A stretch of 64,000 nucleotides of DNA, taken from NCBI GenBank assembly GCA_041687675.1, contig JAWLBM010000004.1:1-64000 (forward strand), read 5' to 3'. Below the pieces are notes generated by a model that saw only the letters and a program-made list of their open reading frames with translations, was not told the origin of the DNA and searched no databases. Source of the stretch: JAWLBM01 sp041687675. Its GTDB lineage: Bacteria > Pseudomonadota > Alphaproteobacteria > Rhizobiales > Pleomorphomonadaceae. This document shows positions 33,457 through 42,246 of the stretch, one piece after another (within the stretch, counting starts at the first letter, position 1; each line of letters opens with the position of its first letter). A program made the translations under genes and the position numbers.

Positions 33457-34443
33457 TCAGCTCGCCACGGCCGCGATCCGGCTGCCGGCCTCGAGGCGGG
33501 GCGCGCCGATGCTGCGCAGCATCTCCAAGGCCTCGGTACGGAACGCTTCGCGGATGTCGCGCGTCGGCGGCCGGCAGCGGCTGGACGGCAGGCCCACAAG
33601 CTCCATGCAGAGCTTGTCCAGGTAACCGTCGCCGCTTGTGTAGGATCGCTCGATCTTCACCCAGAGCTTGTAAAACGGCATGGCCTCTTCAACCAGCATG
33701 CGCGCGATCTCGGTGTGATCGCCCTCCTTCACCTTGTCGATCAGCCGAATTCCCCACTCCGGCCAGAAGTTGCAGTTGTGGACCTCGAATGCCCGAGCGC
33801 CGAGCGCCGGCATCGAGCTGAACGCGAAGAACAGGTTGTTGTCGATGATGGTGAAGCGGCCGGAGAAGTGGGAGGTGACGTCCTCGAACTCCATGGCGTC
33901 GGTGCGCGGCGTCGCCCACTTGAGGCCGACGATGTTGGGAATCTCGGCAAGGCGCTCCACCATGCCGAAGGAAATGTTCTGGCTCGTCCAGAACGTGTTG
34001 TAAACGATGATTCCGAGGTCCGGTTCGGCCTCTGCGGCGGCGCGTACGAAGGCTTCGAAGTCGTCCTCGGTGTGGGTGAAGTAAAACGGACAGGAGACCT
34101 GGATGAACTGCGCCCCGATCCGGCGCGCAGCCCGGGCCAGCCTGACGAGTTCCTGGGTGCTGGTCGTCTGTGCGCCCATCGCGACCGGAACCCGTCCGGC
34201 CACCTCGTCGACCACCACCGCCGCGACCCGCACCCTCTCGTCGAAGGTCATGGTGGAGAAATCGCCGGCTGCCCCGCCGGCGAGGAAGGTGGCACGGTCC
34301 CCGTCGAGTCCGGCGTCGATCAGGAACCGGACATGGGTGCGCAGGGCCTCCTCGTTGACGGGGAGGTCGGGGGTGTCCTGAAACGGAGTGGGGATGGTCA
34401 CGTAGCAGCCGGCCAACGCGTCCTTGAGTTGCTCCACACTCAC
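33457..34443 (-). CDS. DapA-family lyase/dehydratase (dihydrodipicolinate synthase-like)
   Basis: A 328-residue class I aldolase-fold protein. The catalytic Tyr is Y148 in IIVYNTF and the Schiff-base Lys is K175 in VGLKWATP; TIPTPF near 16-21 and the AGGAAGDFSTMT loop (55-66) are typical of DapA, KDG aldolase and ketodeoxyglucarate dehydratase relatives. The GTG at 34443 has GAGGTG upstream and begins where homology starts, so it is preferred to a longer frame. It is divergent from the GlxA/AraC regulator gene and probably cleaves or dehydrates the keto-deoxy acid made by the neighbouring MR/MLE enzyme. Confidence 0.83.
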   Translation of the reverse strand: MSVEQLKDALAGCYVTIPTPFQDTPDLPVNEEALRTHVRFLIDAGLDGDRATFLAGGAAGDFSTMTFDERVRVAAVVVDEVAGRVPVAMGAQTTSTQELVRLARAARRIGAQFIQVSCPFYFTHTEDDFEAFVRAAAEAEPDLGIIVYNTFWTSQNISFGMVERLAEIPNIVGLKWATPRTDAMEFEDVTSHFSGRFTIIDNNLFFAFSSMPALGARAFEVHNCNFWPEWGIRLIDKVKEGDHTEIARMLVEEAMPFYKLWVKIERSYTSGDGYLDKLCMELVGLPSSRCRPPTRDIREAFRTEALEMLRSIGAPRLEAGSRIAAVAS

Positions 34444-34458
34444 GTCACACCTCGTCTC

Positions 34459-34482
34459 GTTGGCGCTGGCGCATACGCCAAC
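34459..34482. promoter_or_regulatory. Dyad in a divergent promoter region
   Basis: GTTGGCG-N10-CGCCAAC forms 7-base arms, with an inner TGGCG-CATA-CGCCA dyad. It lies 16-39 bases upstream of the DapA-type gene start and opposite the regulator gene, a good place for a repressor or autoregulatory site of the GlxA-like protein. No motif from the literature is claimed. Confidence 0.4.
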
Positions 34483-34608
34483 AGGGCCGCCGGACCCGTC
34501 CGGGGGCGCCATGGCGCAAGTTGAGTGTCCATCGCCGGGTCTCGCGGCGATTGATGCTTCGGGCCAGTGACTTTATCCTGCCGGCCAGTTTCGGGAGGCG
34601 TGTCCACC

Positions 34609-35703
34609 ATGGGTTCCGCATCGACCGCCGACGAGCGGACCTGCCCGCGGTTCAATTTCGTTCTGCAGCCGGAATTCCCGCTGAACGCGTTGATTCTGGC
34701 GAGCGACGCCCTTCGAATCGCCAACCAGAACTCCGGGCGCGAGCTGTTTCGCTGGACCTTTGTCTCGGAGTCGGGCGAACCGGTCCGCGCCAGCAATGGG
34801 ATGTGGCTCGGGGCCGACTGCCCTCTCCGGAACATGCCCGAGGCGGATGTGTACCTGCTCTTCGAGGGCAATCTGCCGACCCAGCGGAACTCCTCGCGCC
34901 TTCTCTCGCAATTGAGGACCGCCGCAAGATTCGGGGCGATGGTCGGAGGCGTCGACACCGCCGCCTTCGCACTGGCGCAAGCGGGCCTGATCGGCGGACG
35001 GGACGGCGAGGAGGTCGTGTTGCACTGGGAGGCCGCGCCGACTTTCCGCGAGCGTTTTCCGACAGCGACGACCAGCGACCGGATCTACCTTGTCGACGGC
35101 AACCGGATCCACTGCGCGGGCGGCGTTGCCGCACTCGACATGATGCTCGATCTGATCGCCCGCTTCAGCGGCGAGGCGCTCGCCAACGAGGTGGCGAACG
35201 CGCTGGTTCACACCCGCCGCGACTCGCTCACCCGCCAGCGCGGGGACGGCCCGGGCGCGATGGAACAAGCTATTCTTTCCAGCCGCCTGGTGACGGTGAT
35301 GGAGGAGCATCTCGATTTCCCGCTGAGTCTCGAAGAACTCGCCGAGCGGCTCGGTGTCTCGAAGCGCACCTTGACGCGGGCGTGCCGCCGCAGCTTTGGA
35401 GAGTCTCCCATGCGGCTCTACCTCTACATACGCCTGCAGGCTGCTCGGAATCTGCTCTTCTACGAGGAGCACTCGATCAAGGACGTCGCAACAGCCTGCG
35501 GCTTCTCCTATCCGGCGGTGTTCTCACGCGTGTTCAGGACTCAGTTCGGGCAGACGCCGCGAAGCTTCCGCGCGGCCCTGCGGCAAAAGCAAAGCCTCGG
35601 GGTTCGCCCGGAGATCCGCCGCTTGATCACTTTCGGGGCCAGCACCGGACCGGAAAGCAGCGTGGTTCGCGAACATTCCGTTTCGTCTCTCGACGGCGGC
35701 TAA
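34609..35703 (+). CDS. GlxA family AraC-type transcriptional regulator
   Basis: A 364-residue regulator. Residues about 10-190 resemble a DJ-1/PfpI-like domain (FNFVLQPEFPLNALILASDALRIAN in pieces, GGVDTAAFALAQAGLI), which in this family lacks enzyme function. Residues about 225-320 are two AraC helix-turn-helix motifs (SLEELAERLGVSKRTLTRACRR and IKDVATACGFSYPAVFSRVF). GGGAGG about ten bases upstream supports the ATG at 34609. Such proteins regulate amine and choline-type catabolism in proteobacteria. Here the divergent DapA and MR/MLE genes are the probable targets. Confidence 0.87.
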   Translation: MGSASTADERTCPRFNFVLQPEFPLNALILASDALRIANQNSGRELFRWTFVSESGEPVRASNGMWLGADCPLRNMPEADVYLLFEGNLPTQRNSSRLLSQLRTAARFGAMVGGVDTAAFALAQAGLIGGRDGEEVVLHWEAAPTFRERFPTATTSDRIYLVDGNRIHCAGGVAALDMMLDLIARFSGEALANEVANALVHTRRDSLTRQRGDGPGAMEQAILSSRLVTVMEEHLDFPLSLEELAERLGVSKRTLTRACRRSFGESPMRLYLYIRLQAARNLLFYEEHSIKDVATACGFSYPAVFSRVFRTQFGQTPRSFRAALRQKQSLGVRPEIRRLITFGASTGPESSVVREHSVSSLDGG

Positions 35704-35721
35704 GTTTCGGAGAAGTTGCCC

Positions 35722-35748
35722 GTTGCCCGGCGTCCTATCCCGGGCGAC
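35722..35748. terminator. Stem-loop between convergent genes
   Basis: GTTGCCCGG and CCGGGCGAC form a 9-base stem with one G-U pair around a 9-base loop, between the stops of two convergent genes at 35703 and 35761. There is no T-run on either strand, so a bidirectional, weak or Rho-assisted terminator is the reasonable reading. Confidence 0.4.
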
Positions 35749-35760
35749 GGCTGCCGACCC

Positions 35761-36927
35761 TCAGGTCCTCGCCCAGTCCAGCCGGGCCGCCGGCACAAGG
35801 CCGTAGTTGTAGAAGTTGAGGCCGTCTGCTCCGGCCGCGACGGCCGCGCCGGCGCGGGCCTGGACGTCGTCCCGGCTCTTCATCTCGGGGTAGAACAGGC
35901 GAAAACCGGCTCCGAGGAACTTGTCCGGCCCGACCGCCCGGCGGCCGTCCCCGGCGAGCCGCTCCACCGCGTCGGGGGTCATGTCGTAGGCGCAGAGGAT
36001 CGCGCCGTCGGTGACCGCGGCGAGGGCGGCGAGGTCGCAGCCGCCGAGCCATCCGTCACTGATGTCGATGACGAGGAGCCGGGTCTCGGGGTGAGTCGCC
36101 TCCCTGAGCTCCGCGGCGAGGCTCGTCACGGTCTCGAACCGGCGCATCACATAGGCGTGGAGTTCGGGCCACTTCCGGAACACGTCGGGTCCCGCGCTCG
36201 GAAACTCCGGGAACACCGGCTCGGGAACCACCCGCTCGCAGGCGGCGACGACAAGGTCCCGGACCGTGCGCCGGGCCGCTTCGCCGTCGATGCCGGACCG
36301 GAAGGCGGCGTCGAGGCAGCTCGGGCAGAAGCAGAGCGACATCAGGAAGTCGTCTTCCGGCGCCAGCCCGACCCCGTCCTTCTCGTGATGGTGCTCGTGG
36401 GCGAAGCCCATGTAGCAGGCGCTCTCCAGCTCGATCCTGTCGGGCCGGTAGCCGTGGCTGACGTCGGCGACGAGGCGACGGACGTAGTCCCTGGCCTTCG
36501 GGTTGGCGGGGCAGAGATTGTAGTGGTTCGCATCGCCGAAGGCGTTGCGGGTCACCACGTCGGGATGCAGCAAGCCAAGCCGCGTGTTGTGCAGGCAGAC
36601 CGTCCAGCAGCCGACGGCGAGCCCGCCCTGGTCCCGGCGGCGGACGAGATCGGCGAGCACGTCGCCCCGCTCGGCGATCACGTCGGCGAGCTTCGGCTGG
36701 ATGGCGGCCCCCTCCCAGCGTTCCGGCGAGGGGCGGAAGTAGATGGTGCCGTCCTCGGGGAAGTAGGCCTTGCGCACCGGGCTGCGCGGCTGCAGGAAGC
36801 GGCCGGCGTGGTAGGAGGTCGCCAGGCTGACCATGCCGACGCCCGCCCGCTCGCGAAGCTCGGCTTCGACCTCGGGAAGCCCGAGGTCCTGGATGTCCCA
36901 GGGATAGGTCCACATGGAGCGTATCAT
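35761..36927 (-). CDS. Conserved protein of unknown function, TIM-barrel-like
   Basis: A 388-residue protein with no assigned family that I can name with confidence. The succession of strand-like segments (MWTYPWDIQDLGLPEV, GVGMVSLATSYHAG, GCWTVCLHNTRLG, DRIELESACYMGF, RLLVIDISDGWLG, GLNFYNYGLVP) fits an alpha/beta barrel. Two striking motifs follow: HEHHHEKDGVG and LCFCPSCLDAAF (CxxC), possibly metal sites. From memory, similar uncharacterised proteins occur in actinobacteria. It is first of a minus-strand row with an M14 deacylase and a PLP enzyme, 27 bases from the former. No signal peptide. Possible role: hydrolase or lyase. Confidence 0.65.
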   Translation of the reverse strand: MIRSMWTYPWDIQDLGLPEVEAELRERAGVGMVSLATSYHAGRFLQPRSPVRKAYFPEDGTIYFRPSPERWEGAAIQPKLADVIAERGDVLADLVRRRDQGGLAVGCWTVCLHNTRLGLLHPDVVTRNAFGDANHYNLCPANPKARDYVRRLVADVSHGYRPDRIELESACYMGFAHEHHHEKDGVGLAPEDDFLMSLCFCPSCLDAAFRSGIDGEAARRTVRDLVVAACERVVPEPVFPEFPSAGPDVFRKWPELHAYVMRRFETVTSLAAELREATHPETRLLVIDISDGWLGGCDLAALAAVTDGAILCAYDMTPDAVERLAGDGRRAVGPDKFLGAGFRLFYPEMKSRDDVQARAGAAVAAGADGLNFYNYGLVPAARLDWART

Positions 36928-36954
36928 CGGCGTGTCCTCTGGGGTTGTCGCGGG

Positions 36955-37968
36955 TCAGGCCGGCACCGGCCCGGCCACCTGGACCAGGCAGTCGCCGGCC
37001 TGGCAGTCCGTGTGCAGGCGGCGTGAGATGACGATCCCGGATTCCTCGAAGCGGAGCGGCTCTTCGGCCGCCTCGAGGCGCTCCAGGTCGTGGTACCACC
37101 CGGCAAGGTCGCCTGCGCTGACCTCGGCGCCGAGGGCGACCGCCGGCTCGAACCAGCCGCGCCGCCTCGCATAGATGCCCTGGCTGTGCCGGGCGAGGGA
37201 CAGCAGCTGCATCGGCCGGCCCGGCTGCTCGAGCCGATCGCCGAGGACCGGCCCGTCGACCACGCCGAGGGCGGCGAGCAGGCTGTCGATGGCGCTCCGG
37301 GTCCGGGCCATGGTCTCCGCCGTGCAGGTCCCGCCGCCGCCGAACTCGCCGCTGACGCCGATGGCGCCGGCCCGGCGGGCGGCGCCCATCGAGGTCGGAG
37401 AGTCCTGGCCGTTGTCGGCCACGAATCCGTAGACGAAGCCCATTGCCCCGAGCAGTTCGACCGCCCGCCGTTGGGCGTCCGCGTCGGCGTTCCGCTCGGT
37501 GAGGGCGGTGGGGAGGTGCTCCATCGACGTTCCGCCGGAATGGATGTCGAGGACGACGTCGTGCGCGGGGAACAGCTGGGTCTCGAGGAAATGGGCCAGC
37601 CGAAAGGTCGGCGTTCCCCTCGGATCGCCGGGGAAGGCCCGGTTGAGATTGCCGCCGTCGAGCGGCGAGCATCGCCTGGCAGCCATCACTGCCGGCTGGT
37701 TCGCGACGGGCAGGATGGTGACCCGGCCGCGGATCCGCTCCGGGTCGAGGCGCCGGATCAGCGCGGCGAGGGCGAGTTCGCCTTCGTATTCGTCGCCGTG
37801 GCAGCCGGCCATCAGCAGCACGGAGGGACTGGATCCGTTGCGGACCACGCAGACCGGCACCTTCACCTGGAAGTAGGGGGAGCGGTCGACCGAAAACGGA
37901 ATGCCCAGGAAGGCGAGGCGCTTGCCGTCGCGATCGAGGTCGAGGTCGTGGACGAGGCCGGAGTGCAT
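36955..37968 (-). CDS. Succinylglutamate desuccinylase/aspartoacylase family (M14) zinc deacylase
   Basis: A 337-residue member of the AstE/AspA branch of M14 metalloenzymes. The zinc ligands are seen as H57 and E60 in GCHGDEYEG and H143 in LDIHSGG; GGNLNRAFPG near 105-114 supplies substrate contacts and a GEFGGGG near two thirds holds the likely catalytic Glu. AGGTGA precedes the ATG at 37968. No signal peptide is seen, so it acts in the cytoplasm, removing an acyl group from an N-acyl amino compound or an acyl ester. Neighbouring PLP enzyme and unknown barrel protein suggest stepwise breakdown. Confidence 0.85.
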   Translation of the reverse strand: MHSGLVHDLDLDRDGKRLAFLGIPFSVDRSPYFQVKVPVCVVRNGSSPSVLLMAGCHGDEYEGELALAALIRRLDPERIRGRVTILPVANQPAVMAARRCSPLDGGNLNRAFPGDPRGTPTFRLAHFLETQLFPAHDVVLDIHSGGTSMEHLPTALTERNADADAQRRAVELLGAMGFVYGFVADNGQDSPTSMGAARRAGAIGVSGEFGGGGTCTAETMARTRSAIDSLLAALGVVDGPVLGDRLEQPGRPMQLLSLARHSQGIYARRRGWFEPAVALGAEVSAGDLAGWYHDLERLEAAEEPLRFEESGIVISRRLHTDCQAGDCLVQVAGPVPA

Positions 37969-38002
37969 GGGTTCACCTGTCGAAGGGCGACGGCATCTCC
38001 CG

Positions 38003-39319
38003 TCAGCCGAAGAAGGTCTGGAAGACGTGCCGGACCCGTCCGGCCTCGTCCAGGCCGAACAGGGCCCGGTAGCGGTCGAGACAGGTGCAGGGGTGGGAGA
38101 TCCCGAACTCCACCACGTCGCCGACACGCAGGTCCGCGTCATCCGCGATCCTGCAGAAGGCGTGCTGGTCGTTGAGCTGGAACACGGCGGGCAGCTTGTT
38201 GCTGCGGAGGGCCACGCCGTCACGATGGATCCGGAGCGCCGTCGGGAATCCCTGGTCGAACGAGACGTCGCGCATGCCCATGCCGCAGATCGCCAGCCCC
38301 GGCTCGGGACTCGAGAGCACCTCCGCCCAGACCCTGAGAGCCGGCCGGAACGCCTCGGCCGCCGGGCGACCCTCCTCCTCGAAGCCGCCGCGCGCGTCGA
38401 GCGCCCGGAGCGTTCGGTCGTAGAGGCCGTGGTCGTGGAAGAAGATGGCGCCGCTGCGGACCACCAGGCTGGCGTTGCCGTCGCGGCGGACGGCCGGCGC
38501 CAGGGCGTCGACCACCACGTCGAACCAGCCGGACCCGCCGACGGAAACCATCAGCGGCACGTCCTTGCCGGCTCGTCCGCGGACGAGCGAGAGCCCGACG
38601 GCGACCTTCTCCAGCAGCCCGTCGATGGCTGCCCGTGTCTCTTCGGGGGTGGCCCGCCCCGCGCTCGCCTCGTAGGCCGCGATCCCGGAGAGGACCAGTC
38701 GTCCGCCGGTCGCGAGCACGGCCTCGGCGACCGCCTCCAGGGTCTGCAGCGACCGCGCACCGGCGCGTCCTGCGCCGAGTTCCGGCAGGATCCTCAGCGG
38801 CGGCAGGCCGGGGCGCCCGGTCCAGGCGGCGGCGAGCGCATCGACGGCGGCGACCGAATCCGCGAAGGCGTGAATCTCGGCCGCGGGCCAGCGTTCCACC
38901 AGGGTTGCGAGCCGCCGCGCGCCGCCCGGGCCGCCGACCTCGTTGGCGAGCACGAGCCTCTCGATGCCCGCGTGCAGCATCACCGAGGCCTGCCGGACGT
39001 CGGCGACCGTGGCGCCCCAGGCGCCCGCCTCGACGAGCGAAAGCGCGAGGTCGGGCGCCATCGGGGTCTTTGCATGCGGCGCCACCGCCACCCCGCGACG
39101 GCCGAGGAAGCGGAGGAACAGGTCGCGGTTGGCCTCGAAGGCGGCCTCGTCCAGAGTCAGCACCGGGAGTTGCATCAGTCCCTCCGCCGGATGCCAGCCG
39201 AGCGTCGGGACGGCGCTGGCCCGAAGGCCGGAGGTGCCGACCGGAACGCCGCGGATCCGGTCGTCGAGCAGCCAGTCCTGGCGGACGCGCAGCGAGGGCG
39301 TCGGTGCGTCGGCGTTCAT
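38003..39319 (-). CDS. PLP-dependent D-serine dehydratase/D-threonine aldolase-like protein
   Basis: A 438-residue protein of the alanine-racemase fold (fold type III). The PLP Lys is K84 in APHAKTPMAP. The C-terminus has GISHPCTCLD, where H409 and C411 match the zinc ligands of eukaryotic-type D-serine dehydratase. FGLDEAGRVRHVFQTFFG closes the beta domain. Expected chemistry is dehydration or aldol cleavage of a D-3-hydroxy amino acid. It is transcribed towards the M14 gene, 34 bases away, and divergent from the amidohydrolase. The first 45 residues are variable, so an internal start is possible, though no better one is evident. Confidence 0.82.
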   Translation of the reverse strand: MNADAPTPSLRVRQDWLLDDRIRGVPVGTSGLRASAVPTLGWHPAEGLMQLPVLTLDEAAFEANRDLFLRFLGRRGVAVAPHAKTPMAPDLALSLVEAGAWGATVADVRQASVMLHAGIERLVLANEVGGPGGARRLATLVERWPAAEIHAFADSVAAVDALAAAWTGRPGLPPLRILPELGAGRAGARSLQTLEAVAEAVLATGGRLVLSGIAAYEASAGRATPEETRAAIDGLLEKVAVGLSLVRGRAGKDVPLMVSVGGSGWFDVVVDALAPAVRRDGNASLVVRSGAIFFHDHGLYDRTLRALDARGGFEEEGRPAAEAFRPALRVWAEVLSSPEPGLAICGMGMRDVSFDQGFPTALRIHRDGVALRSNKLPAVFQLNDQHAFCRIADDADLRVGDVVEFGISHPCTCLDRYRALFGLDEAGRVRHVFQTFFG

Positions 39320-39400
39320 TCGGTGCTATCCCTTTCCCGACGGCCGGCGGCGATCGCTCCCGCAGGCCGGATCCGCGGCTCCAGACCGGGCGAGGCTTCG

Positions 39401-40315
39401 TTGCCGCCGAAACCCTACAGCGGTCCCATCGTCGACTGTCACCACCATCTCTGGGACCTGTCCCTCGGCCGACACCCCTGGCTGAGCCCGGCCGACCGGG
39501 ACCGCGGCAGCCTCGGCGACCTCGGCAGGATCCGGCGGGACTACCTTCCCGCCGACTACCTGCGGGACGCCGACGGATTCGACATCGTCGCCACGGTGCA
39601 CGTCGAGGCCGGCTGGCGCGCGGACGACTGCCTCGGCGAGACGCGCTGGCTGGAGAGCCTCGACAGGCCGGCCGGCGTCGCGTCCCGCTACGTGGTGCAC
39701 GTGCCGCTCGCGGACGCCCGGGCGGCGGCCCTCCTCGAGGCCCAGGCCGCCGTCCCGCGCACCGTCGGCGTCCGCGACATCCTCAGCTGGGATCCCGACC
39801 CGGCCCGTCGCTTCGCGGCTCGCGACGGCCTGATGGACGACCCGGCCTGGCGGGCGGGCCTCGCGCGGCTGGCGGACCATGGCCTCTCCTTCGACCTGAT
39901 GGTGTTCCCCCGCCAGCACGCCGAGGCGGCGAGGCTCGCCGCCGACTTCCCCGACCAGGTCTTCGTCCTCAACCACTGCGGCAGCCCGATCGACCGCGAC
40001 GAGGAGGGCATGCGGCGCTGGCGCGAGGGGATCCGCGAGCTGGCGCGCCGGCCCAACGTTGTCGTCAAGATATCCGACCTGGTCGCCTATGATCACGGCT
40101 GGACCCTCGAAAGCCTGGGCTCGGTGGTCCGGCACTGTATGGACTGCTTCGGCGTCGACCGGTCGATGTTCGCCAGCGACGCCCCGGTGGCCGGGCTGCA
40201 CGCGACGATCCGCGAGGTGTGGGAGAGCTTCGTCGCGCTCACGGCCGACCTCCCGGAGCACCAGCAGCGGGCTCTCTTCCATGACAACGCCCGCCGTGTC
40301 TATCGCCTAGACTGA
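39401..40315 (+). CDS. Amidohydrolase family 2 protein (lactonase-like)
   Basis: A 304-residue metal-dependent TIM barrel. VDCHHHLWDL at 11-20 carries the first strand H-x-H; NHCG follows later and the SDAP near the end supplies the catalytic Asp. The HHLWD start is typical of L-fuconolactonase and 2-pyrone-4,6-dicarboxylate lactonase relatives, which open lactones. The start is taken as TTG at 39401 with GGCGAGG before it; upstream frame is not protein-like. It is divergent from the PLP enzyme and convergent with the permease gene, with only three bases between stops. Confidence 0.78.
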   Translation: MPPKPYSGPIVDCHHHLWDLSLGRHPWLSPADRDRGSLGDLGRIRRDYLPADYLRDADGFDIVATVHVEAGWRADDCLGETRWLESLDRPAGVASRYVVHVPLADARAAALLEAQAAVPRTVGVRDILSWDPDPARRFAARDGLMDDPAWRAGLARLADHGLSFDLMVFPRQHAEAARLAADFPDQVFVLNHCGSPIDRDEEGMRRWREGIRELARRPNVVVKISDLVAYDHGWTLESLGSVVRHCMDCFGVDRSMFASDAPVAGLHATIREVWESFVALTADLPEHQQRALFHDNARRVYRLD

Positions 40316-40318
40316 TCG

Positions 40319-41284
40319 TCATCGCCGGGCGCCCTCCCGGCCCGAGAGCAGCAGCAGCGCGAGGATCAGGGTGCCGAACAGGATGTTCCGCCACCCGGGC
40401 GACGCGTTCACGACGGTGATCAGGGCGGTGATGGTGACGAGCAGCAGCGCGCCGGGCACGGTGCCCGCGTAGGTGCCGCGGCCGCCGAGGATCGAGGTGC
40501 CGCCGAGCACGACCGCGGCGATCGAGGCGAGGAGGTAGGGATCGCCGATCCCGACATAGCCCTGCCCGTTCATGCCGAGCACGACGACGCCCGTCAGACC
40601 GGCGGTGAGGCCGCTGAAGGCGTAGACCGCCACCGTCGTCGCCGCGGTCGGGACGCCGGACAGGGAGGCGGCCAGCGGGTTCGCGCCGACCGCGAAGACG
40701 CGTGCGCCGAAGGGCGTCATGTGCAGGATCAGCAGCGTCGCTGTCGCAACGAAGAGCCAGAGCAGCACGGCGGCGGGAATCCCGAAGGGCCGGGCATTGC
40801 CGAGCCAGTGGACCAGCGGGTTCTGCGCCGAGATGGCGCTGCCCCCCGCGATGATGATCAGCACGCCCTGGAGGAACGTGGCCATGGCCAGCGTCATGAT
40901 CATCGGATGGACCCGGAGATAGGCGACGCCGAGCCCGGTGACTGAGCCGATCGCGCTGGTGACCGCGACGATCGCGAGCACGGCCACCGCCCCGGTCGGA
41001 TCGCCGGCCGGCGACAGGAGAGGCAGGCCGACGGCGCTGACGGTGACCAGCGCCGCCACGGAGAGATCGATCCCGCCGGCGATCACCACGACGGTCTGGC
41101 CCGCCGCCACCAGCCCGAGGACGGCGGCCAGTTCCACCAGGTACCTAAGGTGTCCGTAGGCCCCGAAGCCCCGGCTGAAGGAACTGGCGACGATCCACAC
41201 CAGCGCGACCACCAGGAAGGTGAGAAAGGGCCGGCTCTTGAGCGCCGCCGGCAGGGCGAGGCGAGGCGAGGCGGGCGAAGTCAT
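40319..41284 (-). CDS. Ribose-type ABC permease (RbsC family, CUT2)
   Basis: A 321-residue membrane protein with eight to ten hydrophobic segments and CUT2 landmarks (TVVVIAGGIDLSVAALV, YLRVHPMIMTLAMATFLQG, SIAAVVLGGTSILGGRGT). It overlaps the other permease gene by ATGA; two different RbsC-type subunits suggest a heterodimeric channel. It is the last gene of a four-gene operon: binding protein, ATPase, permease, permease. The N-terminus has a short soluble stretch of about 20 residues. Confidence 0.9.
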   Translation of the reverse strand: MTSPASPRLALPAALKSRPFLTFLVVALVWIVASSFSRGFGAYGHLRYLVELAAVLGLVAAGQTVVVIAGGIDLSVAALVTVSAVGLPLLSPAGDPTGAVAVLAIVAVTSAIGSVTGLGVAYLRVHPMIMTLAMATFLQGVLIIIAGGSAISAQNPLVHWLGNARPFGIPAAVLLWLFVATATLLILHMTPFGARVFAVGANPLAASLSGVPTAATTVAVYAFSGLTAGLTGVVVLGMNGQGYVGIGDPYLLASIAAVVLGGTSILGGRGTYAGTVPGALLLVTITALITVVNASPGWRNILFGTLILALLLLSGREGARR

Positions 41285-42246
41285 CTCTGCACCTTCCGGA
41301 TCTCGGGGATGGCAACCGCGCCGATGATGATCAATCCCTGCGCGACGTACTGGGCGACGGGCGTGAAGCCGAGGAAGAACATGACGCTGATCATCAGGCT
41401 GAGCAGGAGGCTGCCGAGGAGCGCTCCGCGCATGGTGCCGCGGCCGCCGAGAAAGCCGACGCCGCCGAGCACGGCGGCTGCGATCGAGTTGAGCGTGAAG
41501 CTGGCGCCGATCACGGGATCGCCGGAGCCGGTCTGTGCGGCGACGAAGAGCCCCGCGCCCGCGCAGAGCATCCCGGACAGCGCGTAGGCCGCGATCTGGG
41601 CGGTGTCGACGGCGACCCCGGAGCGGTAGGCGCCCACCGGGTTCTCGCCGGCTGCATAGAGGCTGAGCCCGAGCGGCGTGGCGAGATAGGCCTTCCAGAG
41701 AAGGACGATCGCCACCAGAACGGCGAACGCGGTTGGCAGGTCTCCCGCCAGCAGGTCGGAGAACCAGATCGGCACGGAGCCGCCCGGGCGCGGCAGGATG
41801 ACGAGCGCCGCCCCGCCGATGATGAAGGATCCGGCAAGGGTCACCACGATGGCGGGGAGCCGCAGCTTCACCACGATCAGCCCGGTCACGACACCGACGC
41901 CGAGCCCGGCGAGAAGCACAGCCAGCGTCCCGCCGGCGACCCCGAGCGCACCGGACATGGTCGTGGCCGCAATCACCGCCCCGAGGCTGACGATCGCGCC
42001 GATGGCGAGGCTGATGCCGCCGGTCAGCATCAGCAGCGCCTGGGCCATCGCGACGAGGGCGAGGGGGAACCAGCTCTGGGTGAACTTCGAAAAGCCGCTC
42101 GGCGTCAGGAGCCCGGGAAACAGGGCCGCGTAGGCGAGGATGAAACCGACGACGAGCAGGAGAAGCCCGCGGACGCCGAGCATCCGCCGCGCCTGGATGC
42201 GCCAGTAGAGAGATCCATCGGACTTCGCCAGGGCGGCCCGGGTCAT
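41281..42246 (-). CDS. Ribose-type ABC permease (RbsC family, CUT2)
   Basis: A 321-residue CUT2 permease. Hallmarks: LLMLTGGISLAIGAIVSLGAVIA, LRLPAIVVTLAGSFIIGGAA, LNSIAAAVLGGVGFLGGRGT. The ATG at 42246 overlaps the stop of the ATPase; upstream codons of the same frame lie inside that gene and are discarded. Forms the membrane channel with the second permease. The imported compound could be a pentose, polyol or a small modified amino compound given the neighbouring enzymes. Confidence 0.9.
   Translation of the reverse strand: MTRAALAKSDGSLYWRIQARRMLGVRGLLLLVVGFILAYAALFPGLLTPSGFSKFTQSWFPLALVAMAQALLMLTGGISLAIGAIVSLGAVIAATTMSGALGVAGGTLAVLLAGLGVGVVTGLIVVKLRLPAIVVTLAGSFIIGGAALVILPRPGGSVPIWFSDLLAGDLPTAFAVLVAIVLLWKAYLATPLGLSLYAAGENPVGAYRSGVAVDTAQIAAYALSGMLCAGAGLFVAAQTGSGDPVIGASFTLNSIAAAVLGGVGFLGGRGTMRGALLGSLLLSLMISVMFFLGFTPVAQYVAQGLIIIGAVAIPEIRKVQR

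Noticed and set aside
37901..39400. A long N-terminal extension of the amidohydrolase frame
   Set aside because: It runs antisense over the PLP enzyme gene and lacks protein-like pattern; homology begins only near 39401.
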